A program made the translations under genes and the position numbers. A DNA stretch of 23,885 nucleotides from JBAYDV01 sp041668045 (GTDB lineage Bacteria > Bacteroidota > Bacteroidia > Bacteroidales > UBA932): NCBI GenBank assembly GCA_041668045.1, contig JBAYDV010000024.1, forward strand, positions 1 through 23,885. Direction: 5' to 3'. Shown here one piece after another: positions 16,188-23,885 of the stretch. Each line of letters starts with the position of its first letter. Position 1 is the first letter of the stretch. Under the pieces are notes generated by a model. The model worked only from the letters and a program-made list of their open reading frames with translations, did not search any database and was not told the DNA's origin.

Positions 16188-17609
16188 TTAGTATCTTCTT
16201 CTTGGTCTGGAACTTCGGGAGCTGCTGCTGCGCGAATCTCCACCACGAGAACTACTACCTCTGTAGCTATTGCCACGTGATTCTCCATCGCTAGAACTGC
16301 TATCTCGGTAACTATTGCCACGAGATTCTCCACTACGCGAACTGCTGCCTCTGTAGCTATTGCCACGTGACTCTCCTCCGCGAGAACTTACTCTTCGTGA
16401 ACTACCACTTCGTGATGAGTTTCGAGGGCCTCTTCCTCCACGGCCACCTTTCGGTTTAGCGGGTTCTGGTTTAGCATTTTTGAAATTTTCAAAATATGGA
16501 TTATCCTCTACTACAGCAATCTTCTGTTTAATTAATTTCTCAATATCCTTTAAGTATGGTACTTCATCAGGCTGACAGAATGATATGGCAATACCTTCTC
16601 GTCCTGCTCTTCCTGTTCGTCCGATTCTATGAACATAAGTCTCTGGGATATTTGGCAAATCATAATTAATCACATGTGATAATCTATCAACATCGATTCC
16701 TCTAGCTGCTATATCCGTAGCTATCAGTACTCTGATTTTATGTTCTTTAAATTCCTTTAATGCTTTTTGACGAGCATTTTGTGATTTATTGCCATGAATA
16801 GCTGCTGATTTGATGCCATTCTTAACAAGGTTACGAGATATTTTGTCGGCTCCAAATTTAGTTCTATCAAAGACTAGAACAGATTTCATCTCAGGGTTTT
16901 GCAACAAATCGACAAGTAATGTTCTTTTGTCATTTTTAGTAACAAAATATAAGGATTGTTCGACACGTTCTGCAGTAGTCGATTGTGGAGTTATATCTAC
17001 GCGTTGTGGGTTACGCAACATATTCTTTGACAATTTCACTATAGGATCTGGCATAGTAGCCGAAAAGAATAGTGTTTGTCTATCGTCTGGAATTAGTTTT
17101 AATATCTTTCTGATATCGTTAATAAATCCCATATCAAGCATACGGTCTGCTTCATCTAGTACGAGCATTTCTAGTCTTGAAAATCTTATAAAGCCTTGAC
17201 TTTGAAGGTCTAATAGTCTACCAGGGGTAGCTACCAAGATTTGTACGCCAGCTCTAAGTTTTGCTTTCTGAGCTGCTGCACTTACTCCTCCAAATATGAC
17301 GGCATGTCTTACATTAAGATATTTGCCGTAGCTTTTAAAACATTCATCTATTTGTAATGCTAACTCACGAGTAGGCGTTACAATTAACGCTTTTATACCA
17401 CCTCGTGGTGAGGTATGTTCTAATTTTTGTAAAATAGGCAGCGCGAAGGCAGCTGTCTTTCCTGTTCCTGTTTGGGCACAGCCCAATAAATCTTTTCCTT
17501 CAAGTATAATTGGTATGGATGCTTCTTGAATTGGTGTTGGCTCCGCATAATTTGAATCACTAATCGCCTTCTGAAGAGGTGATATCAGCGGAAGCTGAGT
17601 AAATTTCAT
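16188..17609 (-). CDS. rhlE: RhlE-type DEAD-box RNA helicase with Arg/Ser/Gly-rich tail
   Basis: This 473-residue ATP-dependent RNA helicase unwinds RNA duplexes, for example in ribosome assembly and cold adaptation. All motifs are intact: Q motif (PTPIQ, 24-28), motif I AQTGTGKT (45-52), Ia PTRELA (79-84), Ib TPGR (128-131), II DEAD (152-155), III SAT (183-185), V ATDIAARGID (297-306) and VI HRIGRTGR (327-334). The core layout fits the RhlE group. After residue about 385 a basic tail carries KGGRGGRGPR and then a 15-residue repeat, GESRGNSYRGSSSRS, three times (412-456) with a degraded fourth. This tail probably binds RNA non-specifically. It is monocistronic, with its own promoter (17626-17656) and a shared terminator downstream. 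Confidence 0.95.
   Translation of the reverse strand: MKFTQLPLISPLQKAISDSNYAEPTPIQEASIPIILEGKDLLGCAQTGTGKTAAFALPILQKLEHTSPRGGIKALIVTPTRELALQIDECFKSYGKYLNVRHAVIFGGVSAAAQKAKLRAGVQILVATPGRLLDLQSQGFIRFSRLEMLVLDEADRMLDMGFINDIRKILKLIPDDRQTLFFSATMPDPIVKLSKNMLRNPQRVDITPQSTTAERVEQSLYFVTKNDKRTLLVDLLQNPEMKSVLVFDRTKFGADKISRNLVKNGIKSAAIHGNKSQNARQKALKEFKEHKIRVLIATDIAARGIDVDRLSHVINYDLPNIPETYVHRIGRTGRAGREGIAISFCQPDEVPYLKDIEKLIKQKIAVVEDNPYFENFKNAKPEPAKPKGGRGGRGPRNSSRSGSSRRVSSRGGESRGNSYRGSSSRSGESRGNSYRDSSSSDGESRGNSYRGSSSRGGDSRSSSSRSSRPRRRY
16242..16376. repeat. Tandem 45-base repeat in the DEAD-box tail (three units)
   Basis: Three in-frame 45-base units encode GESRGNSYRGSSSRS-like segments, and the first and third units are nearly identical. 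A fourth, degraded unit follows to about 16197. Being in-frame and Arg/Ser/Gly-rich, it could vary in copy number between strains by slippage or recombination. Confidence 0.85.
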
Positions 17610-17625
17610 CTAATATTATTTTGGA

Positions 17626-17656
17626 CGAAGATAGTCATTTAAATGTAATAAACAAA
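17626..17656 (-). promoter_or_regulatory. Promoter of the DEAD-box helicase gene
   Basis: TTTG (17656-17653), 19 bases, then TATCTTCG (17633-17626) match the Bacteroidota consensus with a single change (TTTG to TTCG in the -7 box). The start would be near 17620, about 11 bases before the ATG, so the leader is short. Confidence 0.65.
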
Positions 17657-17685
17657 TCTCGTATAAATAGTTACTACATTTAGCA

Positions 17686-18816
17686 CTACTTATGCGCGTA
17701 TATAAAGCTACCTATTATTGCCGTAAAAGGAGCTACTAAGACGAGTCCGAAACTTCCTACCATGGTTTGTAATATCTGAGCTGCTATATAATTTGTGTTC
17801 ACTATGCTGACCATTGGTACGCCTTTGGCCATAAATGCCATAAATGCGAACATGAAACTTCCTGAATATGCGAAAAGTAAAGTAGTGGTCATACTACCCA
17901 ATATGGGAGCTGCTATATGAAATCCAGATATCATTAATTCTTTTGGATGCATATCAGGTTTTTTTAATATTAACTCATTTTGTGCTGCTGATACGTCCAT
18001 GGATACATCCATTACGGCTCCAGCTGCAGATATAAAAATAGTGGAAATGAATATACTTGATAAATTAAGATTAACGTATCCAGTGTATAATAATGTCTCA
18101 GCATATTCTTGTACTGCTCCTGGTATTTTAAAGAAGTATCCAAAGGCTAGTGCCATAAGTGCTGTGACCGTCACACCGGCGAATGTCCCTGATAGCGCGA
18201 CGAGTCCTTTTTTATTAATTCCTCCGACAAGTAATATTATTACTGTAGATACTAAAAATATTATAGCTATGGATATAGGAAGTGGGGATATCCCTTTCAA
18301 GAAAGCTGGTAGTAGAATTTTCCAAAATGCCAGAGCTGTGAATATAAATGATAAAACAGCTTTGACTCCTGTCATTTTAGCGAATAAAATTAAAAATAAG
18401 GCGAAGCATAAGCATAAAATGAGTTCTACTCCATTTCTATAATATTCAGATGCTCTGGCAGATACACATTTATCTCTCGCATCATTTAATTTTAATACAG
18501 TAAGAACTTTATCTCCTTTTTCAAAGACTTTATCTAATCTTTTTTCTCCTAGTAAAACATTTGTCGCTTCAAGGGTATCTCCTTTGAACTGGCCTGAAAG
18601 TACTTTCAATTCTACTTTTTGTACCCCGGTTGTTACTATTGAGTAATGTTCTAATTGAGAATCATCAGTATTAAGTATTACTCCTTTTTCATATAAAACG
18701 CCTTCTGCCTGTCTTTTAGAAGCACTAAATTCTGAAGGTAAAATTATTAAAATTACCGTCAGAATTAGTATTAAGCTGCTAAAAATTATATCAGCCTTAT
18801 TTTGTTTTATTGCCAT
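17686..18816 (-). CDS. YibE/F-family polytopic membrane protein
   Basis: This 376-residue inner-membrane protein matches the YibE/F family, whose function is not established. One N-terminal membrane segment (residues about 10-28) is followed by an extracytoplasmic domain (about 30-128) and then by about seven segments. The conserved GAVMDVSMDVSAAQNEL motif spans 266-282, and the final segments read FIYAHK at the end. The gene follows the alkaline phosphatase with only 3 bases between them on the same strand, so the two are co-transcribed and perhaps translationally coupled. That links it to phosphate release or uptake by context only. No other promoter is visible between them. The family call is firm, its substrate unknown, and a transport role is inference. 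Confidence 0.9.
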   Translation of the reverse strand: MAIKQNKADIIFSSLILILTVILIILPSEFSASKRQAEGVLYEKGVILNTDDSQLEHYSIVTTGVQKVELKVLSGQFKGDTLEATNVLLGEKRLDKVFEKGDKVLTVLKLNDARDKCVSARASEYYRNGVELILCLCFALFLILFAKMTGVKAVLSFIFTALAFWKILLPAFLKGISPLPISIAIIFLVSTVIILLVGGINKKGLVALSGTFAGVTVTALMALAFGYFFKIPGAVQEYAETLLYTGYVNLNLSSIFISTIFISAAGAVMDVSMDVSAAQNELILKKPDMHPKELMISGFHIAAPILGSMTTTLLFAYSGSFMFAFMAFMAKGVPMVSIVNTNYIAAQILQTMVGSFGLVLVAPFTAIIGSFIYAHK

Positions 18817-18819
18817 ATA

Positions 18820-20316
18820 TTATTTCTGATAATTGGCAGCTTCCATTATTCTGTTAGCTACATCTGTATTATCATAATATCCATCAAATAGAACAGCTCC
18901 CGGGCCAATAGCGAATACCATAGTTGGTAGAGCTGTATGAGAGTAAGAAGTCCAAGCAACTCCTGCTTTATTGTTTAAGATTTGAGTCGCAGTAACTGTT
19001 AAAGGGGTATTGTAACCATAAAGAACTTTTACTGCTTCCTTATCAGATTTGACTCTTCCCATACTTAAATTAAATGCTTCTTTTAATCTTTTTATATCGC
19101 TCTTATTTAATGGAATTTCTTTATTTCCTAGACCAAAATATTTGGTTACCTCTTTCATGGCTTGATCAAAAGTTATAGTTCCTTCTTTCTTCCATTGATT
19201 AACAAGCTGAGAGAATTTATTAAATGATATGTTTTGATATTTTAATATACCAAAAGATGATTCATAATGAGTTCCTGCATATCCTAATGTTAATCCTCCA
19301 CATTCGTGGTCACCAGTAACGACGATTAATGTCTCATTTGGATGTAAATCGTAGAATTTTTTCGCTTCTGCTATGGCTTTATCGAAATCTATTACCTCTT
19401 GAATATTACTAGCTACGTCATTTGAGTGTCCAGCCCAATCGATTTTTCCTCCTTCTACCATCATGAAGAAGCCTTTATCATTATCTAAAACTTTTATACC
19501 TTGTCTTGTGAAATCTGCAAGTACAATATGATCTTCAGGGTCATTATCTCTTGGCAGGTCTATAGCATATGGCATAGCACCATCACCTTTGTTAGGATCA
19601 TCAAAACTTTTTAAAGTAGCTATCACTTTACCAGAAGTCGAATTTAATTTACTTATTTCTTCTTTAGTATTTACAAATTTATAACCTTTTTCTGCGGCTT
19701 CTTTTTTAAATTGATCGTAGGTTTTATTTTTATAACTACTATATTTAACTGAGCCACCACCGAAGTAATCGAAACCTGAATTTAGAAGTTGCTCTCCTAT
19801 TTCTTGATATTTGTTTCTACTAGAGACATGGGCATAATATGCAGCAGGTGTAGCATGGTCAATACTAACAGTTGTCACGATTCCCACTTTCTTACCAAGT
19901 CTATGTGCCATTTCAGCTATAGTTTCATATTTTTTGGTAGCATCTTCATTCATCGACAATGTTCCAACAGAGGTTTTATGTCCTGTAGCAAGAGCTGTAG
20001 CTGCTGCTGCTGAATCGGTAATATATCTATCCTCAGCATAAGTAGTACTCATTCCTGTAACAGGAAATTTATGCATAGTCAGCTTTACAATTCCTGCTTT
20101 ACTATCTTCTTTTTTATAATTTAAAGCTGCCTCTGCCATATTAATTTGAGGCATAGACATTCCATCTCCTATGAAAAGAAATACATATTTGGGAGTATTA
20201 TATTTTATACTTTTAGAGATAGTATTGCTATCTTTAGGGGAATTATTACATGACGAAACAGCCATCATGATAATTGAACACAAGACTATTATTTTAGTTA
20301 TTGTCGATTTAAACAT
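18820..20316 (-). CDS. Alkaline phosphatase (PhoA family), lipoprotein
   Basis: This 498-residue enzyme hydrolyses phosphate monoesters outside the cytoplasm. A lipobox MAVSSC (Cys23) suggests anchoring to the outer or inner membrane. The family residues are in place: metal ligand Asp51 in FIGDGMS, nucleophile Ser102 in ITDSAAAATALATGHKT, Asp153 and Thr156 in SIDHATPAA, Arg167 in HVSSR, Glu288, Asp293 and His297 in EGGKIDWAGHSND, Asp336 and His337 in TGDHECGG, and His460 in SYSHTALP. The residue equivalent to the third-metal site has Asp-His rather than the E. coli residues. It is the first gene of a unit with YibE/F, 3 bases downstream, and has a -7 box at 20357-20350. The family is firm; in Bacteroidota such enzymes are common in phosphate scavenging. 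Confidence 0.95.
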   Translation of the reverse strand: MFKSTITKIIVLCSIIMMAVSSCNNSPKDSNTISKSIKYNTPKYVFLFIGDGMSMPQINMAEAALNYKKEDSKAGIVKLTMHKFPVTGMSTTYAEDRYITDSAAAATALATGHKTSVGTLSMNEDATKKYETIAEMAHRLGKKVGIVTTVSIDHATPAAYYAHVSSRNKYQEIGEQLLNSGFDYFGGGSVKYSSYKNKTYDQFKKEAAEKGYKFVNTKEEISKLNSTSGKVIATLKSFDDPNKGDGAMPYAIDLPRDNDPEDHIVLADFTRQGIKVLDNDKGFFMMVEGGKIDWAGHSNDVASNIQEVIDFDKAIAEAKKFYDLHPNETLIVVTGDHECGGLTLGYAGTHYESSFGILKYQNISFNKFSQLVNQWKKEGTITFDQAMKEVTKYFGLGNKEIPLNKSDIKRLKEAFNLSMGRVKSDKEAVKVLYGYNTPLTVTATQILNNKAGVAWTSYSHTALPTMVFAIGPGAVLFDGYYDNTDVANRIMEAANYQK

Positions 20317-20349
20317 TTCTTAGTATTTTTATATTCTTATTCTAGAATG

Positions 20350-20357
20350 CAAAAATA
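20350..20357 (-). promoter_or_regulatory. -7 promoter element of the alkaline phosphatase operon
   Basis: TATTTTTG on the minus strand matches TAnnTTTG, 34 bases before the ATG at 20316. No TTTG stands at the -33 distance, so recognition may need an activator. I see no convincing pho-box repeats. Confidence 0.5.
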
Positions 20358-20380
20358 ATAAAAGATTTCTATTTATCTTG

Positions 20381-20412
20381 TTTGCATCATTTATTATAAA
20401 AATATATATTGC
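20381..20412 (+). promoter_or_regulatory. Possible promoter of the DUF5686 gene
   Basis: TTTG (20381-20384), a 20-base spacer and TATATTGC (20405-20412) resemble the consensus, with two changes in the -7 box. A start near 20418 leaves a leader of only about 10 bases before the ATG at 20428. This is weaker than the other promoter calls. Confidence 0.4.
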
Positions 20413-20427
20413 ACTTTTATTAACAAC

Positions 20428-22932
20428 ATGAAAACTCGTAGAATTCTATATATATTCTTTTTATGTCTTATTTCCTTCAATATAAGTGCTCAACCTACCA
20501 AAATTAAAGGTAAGGTTATCGACGCTAAAACTGGGGAACCATTACCTTTCGTTAGTATCTATTTTGATAATACTACGATAGGTGCATCTACAGATTTGGA
20601 CGGGCAATATGCTATATCTACTAATGAAGCTACCTCAAATACTTTAACTGCATCATTAGTTGGATATGAAAATCAGACTCAAAATGTTCGACTACATAGT
20701 TTTAATAATATCGATTTCCATCTTAAAGAATCTGTAGAGTTTATTAATTCTATAGTAGTTAAACCTGATAATAGTTATCTGAATGGTATATTAAAAAAGA
20801 TTTATCAAAATAAAGATAAAAACAATCCTACTAAACAAACATTATATACATGTGATTCATATAGTAAGATGGAACTGGATGCTACTAATGTTAATAAGCT
20901 TCTTAATAATAAACATATAAAGAAAAATTATGATTTCTTAAAGAATTATGTAGATACATCTGTCGTTTCTGGTCAATCATACCTTCCTATTATGATATCA
21001 GAGACTGTTTCTAAGCTTTATCATAGAGAACAACCTTCTTTAAGTAGAGAAGTCATTACTGCGAGTAAAATTTCTGGAGTTGGTGCTGAAGATGCCTCTT
21101 TGACACAGTTTACGGGAAAGATGGTAGCACGCGTTAATCTTTATGAAAATCACATTAATCTATTTAACACTCAATTTATAGGACCTATATCTAATATAGG
21201 AAAAACATTCTATAATTATTATCTAATAGATAGCTTAAATATTGCCGGCCGAAAAACATATAAAATTCGTTTTCATCCTAAATCTTTAACTTTTCCAGTA
21301 TTTGATGGAGAAATAAATATTGATGCTAAAAGTTATGCTTTAGAATCTGCTCATTTAAAAATGATGAATGGTATAAATGTTAATTGGGTAAGAGATTTAG
21401 TTCTTGATGCTAGTTATACATGCTTAAATGATTCTACTTGGTTTTACAAAAATGAGAATTTATATGTAGATTTTTCAGTTTCAACTATTGATACAGTCAG
21501 AGTTTTAAGTTTTATATGTAAACGTCAAGTAGATTATTCTAATCCTGACTTTAATACTCAAATACCAAGAGAGGTCGAGAAAATAAGGAATAAAATTTCT
21601 TATAAAATGGATGTATTGGACAAGAGTGAAGATTATTGGCAGAAAAATAGGCCTTACCCATTAAGTCAAAAAGAACAAGATATTTATCAAATGGTAGATA
21701 CTGTTAAGAACATGCCTATATCTCAGAATATTTATACTGTCATGAATGCCATATTTGGAGGATATTATGAAGCTAAATATATAGGTTTTGGTCCTTATAA
21801 TAGACTGTATAGCTTCAATAAATTAGAAGGAACCAGAATCCAATTTGGTATTCAGACCACTAAAAACTTTCATAAGAAAATGATGATTACAGCTTATGGA
21901 GCCTATGGTTTTAAAGATGATGCATTGAAATATATGGGTAAAGTAGAATATAATTTTAAAAGATTACCATTTACTAAATTAACAGCTAAATATAAAAAAG
22001 ATGTCACTCAGTTAGGAGCTGGAGATCCTGATGATTCATCGATAGGAGATTTTTTTCATTCATTAATTTCTAACCATTCTAGTGATAAACTTAGTATTAT
22101 AGAAGATAGTCAGATTAAATTCGAGAGAGAAATCGCGAATGGTGTTTTAATAACAAGTAAGATCCAAAATATGAATGTCTTCTCTTCTGAATATGTCCCT
22201 TTAATTACACCTTCTGGAGAAATGAAAGGATCTATCAATGCATTAACTTTTTCTTTAGGAGCTCGTATAGCTTTTAATGAGACTGTAACAAGATCTAGAT
22301 ATAATTATTATCCTATTTATACGAAATATCCTATTATAAATATTACCACCACTTATGGTAAAACCGGCATTCCTGATTATTCTAAAACTTTTTATAAAAT
22401 AAATACTTCTGTTAAATATAATGTTAAAATACCTATTCTAGGAACTTCTGATTTCTTGTTTAAAGCCGGAAAAATATTTGGGAAAGTACCATATCCCTTC
22501 TTACAACTGCATGAAGGAAATGGCACATTCGTTTCTGATCCATATTCTTTCGCATGTATGGATTTTTATGAATTCGCATCTGACGAATGGATCACATTAT
22601 TTTACGAACATAATTTTAAAGGACTATTTTTAAGTAAAATTCCTATTATTAAGTCTTTTAATTGGAGAGAATCTATTATGTTTAGAAGTGCTTATGGAAC
22701 TTTATCACATAAGAATGATGGAAGACTTCTTTCATCATCCTCAGCTATACTTGGCTTCCCTAAAGGAATGAGTGAATTAAATAAACCTTATATCGAATTA
22801 GGTGTAGGTATAAATAATATCTTACGAGTGTTTAGAGTTGACTGTTTCTGGAGGCTTAATCATCTGGATAGAACTAATTTTCCAAACAGAAGAGCCTTCA
22901 CGGTAGATGTCGGAACAGAATTAAAATTCTAA
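20428..22932 (+). CDS. DUF5686 outer-membrane protein with carboxypeptidase-regulatory-like domain
   Basis: This 834-residue protein has a signal peptide (residues 1-21, ending SAQ/P) followed by a carboxypeptidase-regulatory-like domain at about 25-100 (IKGKVIDAKTGEPLPFVSIYFDN, GASTDLDGQYAIS), as in TonB-linked Bacteroidota proteins. No plug domain is present. The remainder matches the DUF5686 family, predicted to form an outer-membrane beta-barrel; the C-terminus ends FTVDVGTELKF with a terminal Phe, as expected of outer-membrane barrels. It is not a SusC transporter, and its function is unknown. It is transcribed divergently from the alkaline phosphatase, so shared regulation is possible, and converges on the epimerase gene with a 4-base overlap of stop codons. 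The family call is firm. Confidence 0.9.
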   Translation: MKTRRILYIFFLCLISFNISAQPTKIKGKVIDAKTGEPLPFVSIYFDNTTIGASTDLDGQYAISTNEATSNTLTASLVGYENQTQNVRLHSFNNIDFHLKESVEFINSIVVKPDNSYLNGILKKIYQNKDKNNPTKQTLYTCDSYSKMELDATNVNKLLNNKHIKKNYDFLKNYVDTSVVSGQSYLPIMISETVSKLYHREQPSLSREVITASKISGVGAEDASLTQFTGKMVARVNLYENHINLFNTQFIGPISNIGKTFYNYYLIDSLNIAGRKTYKIRFHPKSLTFPVFDGEINIDAKSYALESAHLKMMNGINVNWVRDLVLDASYTCLNDSTWFYKNENLYVDFSVSTIDTVRVLSFICKRQVDYSNPDFNTQIPREVEKIRNKISYKMDVLDKSEDYWQKNRPYPLSQKEQDIYQMVDTVKNMPISQNIYTVMNAIFGGYYEAKYIGFGPYNRLYSFNKLEGTRIQFGIQTTKNFHKKMMITAYGAYGFKDDALKYMGKVEYNFKRLPFTKLTAKYKKDVTQLGAGDPDDSSIGDFFHSLISNHSSDKLSIIEDSQIKFEREIANGVLITSKIQNMNVFSSEYVPLITPSGEMKGSINALTFSLGARIAFNETVTRSRYNYYPIYTKYPIINITTTYGKTGIPDYSKTFYKINTSVKYNVKIPILGTSDFLFKAGKIFGKVPYPFLQLHEGNGTFVSDPYSFACMDFYEFASDEWITLFYEHNFKGLFLSKIPIIKSFNWRESIMFRSAYGTLSHKNDGRLLSSSSAILGFPKGMSELNKPYIELGVGINNILRVFRVDCFWRLNHLDRTNFPNRRAFTVDVGTELKF

Positions 22933-23885
22933 TCTTTTAAATCTGTTATTATAGATAAACACATACGTGTACTATGATAACATGATTTCCAGAAGCCGGC
23001 TTTATCATCTTTTAAATTAACATTCCCATCTTCAAGCGTTCCCCAATGCCATCCTCCATTTTTTTTGTCTATAATGTGATTTTTAATAAAAGTCCAACCT
23101 TTGTAAGCTATTTCTAATGATTCTTCATCTCCAGAATTTAAATAATAGTAATAGTAACCTACGACAGAATCAGCTTGAACCCACCAGTGTTTCTCTCTAT
23201 CTACTCTTTTCTGATTTCTATTTCTTTCATAAATCATACTACATTCTGTCTTATCCTCATTATATTCTAAGCCTAAAGAAGCAGATTCTTTTAATGAATG
23301 TAGCAAAAATTTCATAGTATTATATAAAGTCTGATCTCCTATAGCCTTAGTAGCCTCTTGTAATAGCCAAGAGGCTCCAATATCATGTCCATAAGAAATA
23401 GAAGGACTTTTAGCATTCCACTTTTCATCAAAATAGAGATTTAAATGCATAGTCACTTTATTCAATATTTTCCCAAAGAAAATCTGTATTATGCTTCTCA
23501 GCTGTTTTTTTAAATTCTCATCTGGCCAAATCTTATAAAGCTGAGTATATGCCTCTAATATATGAATATGAGTATTCATAGTCTTTACTTCATTTTCATC
23601 TCTAGGGCTTAGTCTCATATCATCAATATGCCCCCAATCACGACTCATAGCTTCAATATATCCTTTATATTTAGGATCATAACTATACTTTTCTAAATCA
23701 TAATAAAGGGATTTAGCTGTTTTCAATGATTCTTCGTCTTTACTTGCTTGATAATAGGCAGATAAAGCTGATATCATGAAAGCTATAGCATAAACTTGTT
23801 TTTTAGTATTTTTAGGATTTCCTAAATAATCTAGAGTCCAATATACTCCTCCATATTCTTTATCAATAAAATGTTTTAAAATATA
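22929..23885 (-). CDS. AGE-family epimerase (cellobiose 2-epimerase-like), 5' end cut by window edge
   Basis: The frame continues upstream of the first visible ATG (23777) to the window edge: 36 further codons read DKEYGGVYWTLDYLGN and KKQVYAIAFM, the normal N-terminal region of AGE proteins, so the start lies outside. The 318 visible residues have the (alpha/alpha)6-barrel motifs MNTHIHILEAYTQLYK, SYGHDIGASWLLQEA, EKHWWVQADSVVG, GGWHWGTLEDG and KSCYHSTRMCL. Such enzymes epimerise C2 of reducing-end sugars, in the cytoplasm. Two positions usually acidic in cellobiose 2-epimerases are changed: Glu to Gly after GHDI, and Glu to Asp in WWVQAD; the His residues of GHDI and CYH are kept. Activity is therefore uncertain. 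It converges on the DUF5686 gene. The family is firm; the substrate is not. Confidence 0.9.
   Translation of the reverse strand, partial: YILKHFIDKEYGGVYWTLDYLGNPKNTKKQVYAIAFMISALSAYYQASKDEESLKTAKSLYYDLEKYSYDPKYKGYIEAMSRDWGHIDDMRLSPRDENEVKTMNTHIHILEAYTQLYKIWPDENLKKQLRSIIQIFFGKILNKVTMHLNLYFDEKWNAKSPSISYGHDIGASWLLQEATKAIGDQTLYNTMKFLLHSLKESASLGLEYNEDKTECSMIYERNRNQKRVDREKHWWVQADSVVGYYYYYLNSGDEESLEIAYKGWTFIKNHIIDKKNGGWHWGTLEDGNVNLKDDKAGFWKSCYHSTRMCLSIITDLKD

Noticed and set aside
16181..16366. Minus-strand 61-codon frame rich in Ala, Val and Glu in the helicase tail
   Set aside because: It is a frame-shifted reading of the 45-base repeat of the helicase gene, so its repetitive protein is an artefact.
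16242..16376. Possible CRISPR array from regularly spaced repeats
   Set aside because: The units are contiguous, in-frame, without spacers, and encode the helicase tail; no cas genes are nearby.
17999..18442. Plus-strand 147-codon frame opposite YibE/F
   Set aside because: Antisense to a gene with the conserved YibE/F motif; no recognisable family or start signal.
18820..20427. Pho-box for the alkaline phosphatase
   Set aside because: No pair of spaced direct repeats resembling a PhoB site is visible upstream; I would not call phosphate control from sequence.

Overview
The window is AT-rich chromosomal DNA from a Bacteroidota bacterium, most likely order Bacteroidales. The evidence is a SusC/SusD pair, an ECF sigma/FecR anti-sigma pair of the Bacteroidota type, surface-type lipoproteins with acidic residues after the lipobox cysteine, a DUF5686 outer-membrane protein, and several promoters of the TTTG-N19/20-TAnnTTTG type used by the primary sigma factor of this phylum. 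I cannot assign genus or species from sequence alone.

Region 1 (1-9013, all minus strand) is a glycan-utilisation locus (PUL). An ECF sigma factor and its FecR-like anti-sigma are followed by a terminator, then by susC (with the N-terminal STN signalling domain), susD, a GH18-like lipoprotein with a degenerate active site, a DUF1735/LamG lipoprotein, and the first codons of another exported protein running off the left edge. SusC would sense and import a glycan and signal through FecR to the sigma factor. The surface lipoproteins would bind the glycan. The GH18-like/DUF1735 pair suggests a host N-glycan-type substrate, by analogy with Bacteroides loci; this is inference.

Region 2 (9056-10555) is a redox pair: minus-strand oxyR, with both redox cysteines, diverges from plus-strand trxA. 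The intergenic region holds a near-consensus OxyR operator that overlaps the oxyR -7 box and abuts the trxA -33 box.

Region 3 (10556-16140) holds a two-gene unit (secreted TapB/DUF3108-like protein and DUF1963 protein), two tandem YitT-family membrane proteins that overlap by 4 bases, a DMT/EamA transporter, and an SPFH/band-7 membrane protein.

Region 4 (16188-23885) holds a RhlE-type DEAD-box helicase with a repetitive Arg/Ser/Gly tail, an alkaline phosphatase lipoprotein followed at 3 bases by a YibE/F membrane protein, a DUF5686 outer-membrane protein, and an AGE-family epimerase truncated by the right edge. The epimerase has two substitutions at normally conserved acidic positions.

I found no tRNA, rRNA, CRISPR array, insertion sequence or phage gene. 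No gene-free stretch exceeds 300 bases. The longest are 7198-7447 (terminator plus the susC upstream region) and 10480-10720 (trxA terminator, interleaved inverted repeats and one promoter element). I see no single clearly new system. The best leads are the OxyR operator, the sigma-dependent PUL switch, the two degenerate enzyme-family active sites, and the phosphatase/YibE-F pair.
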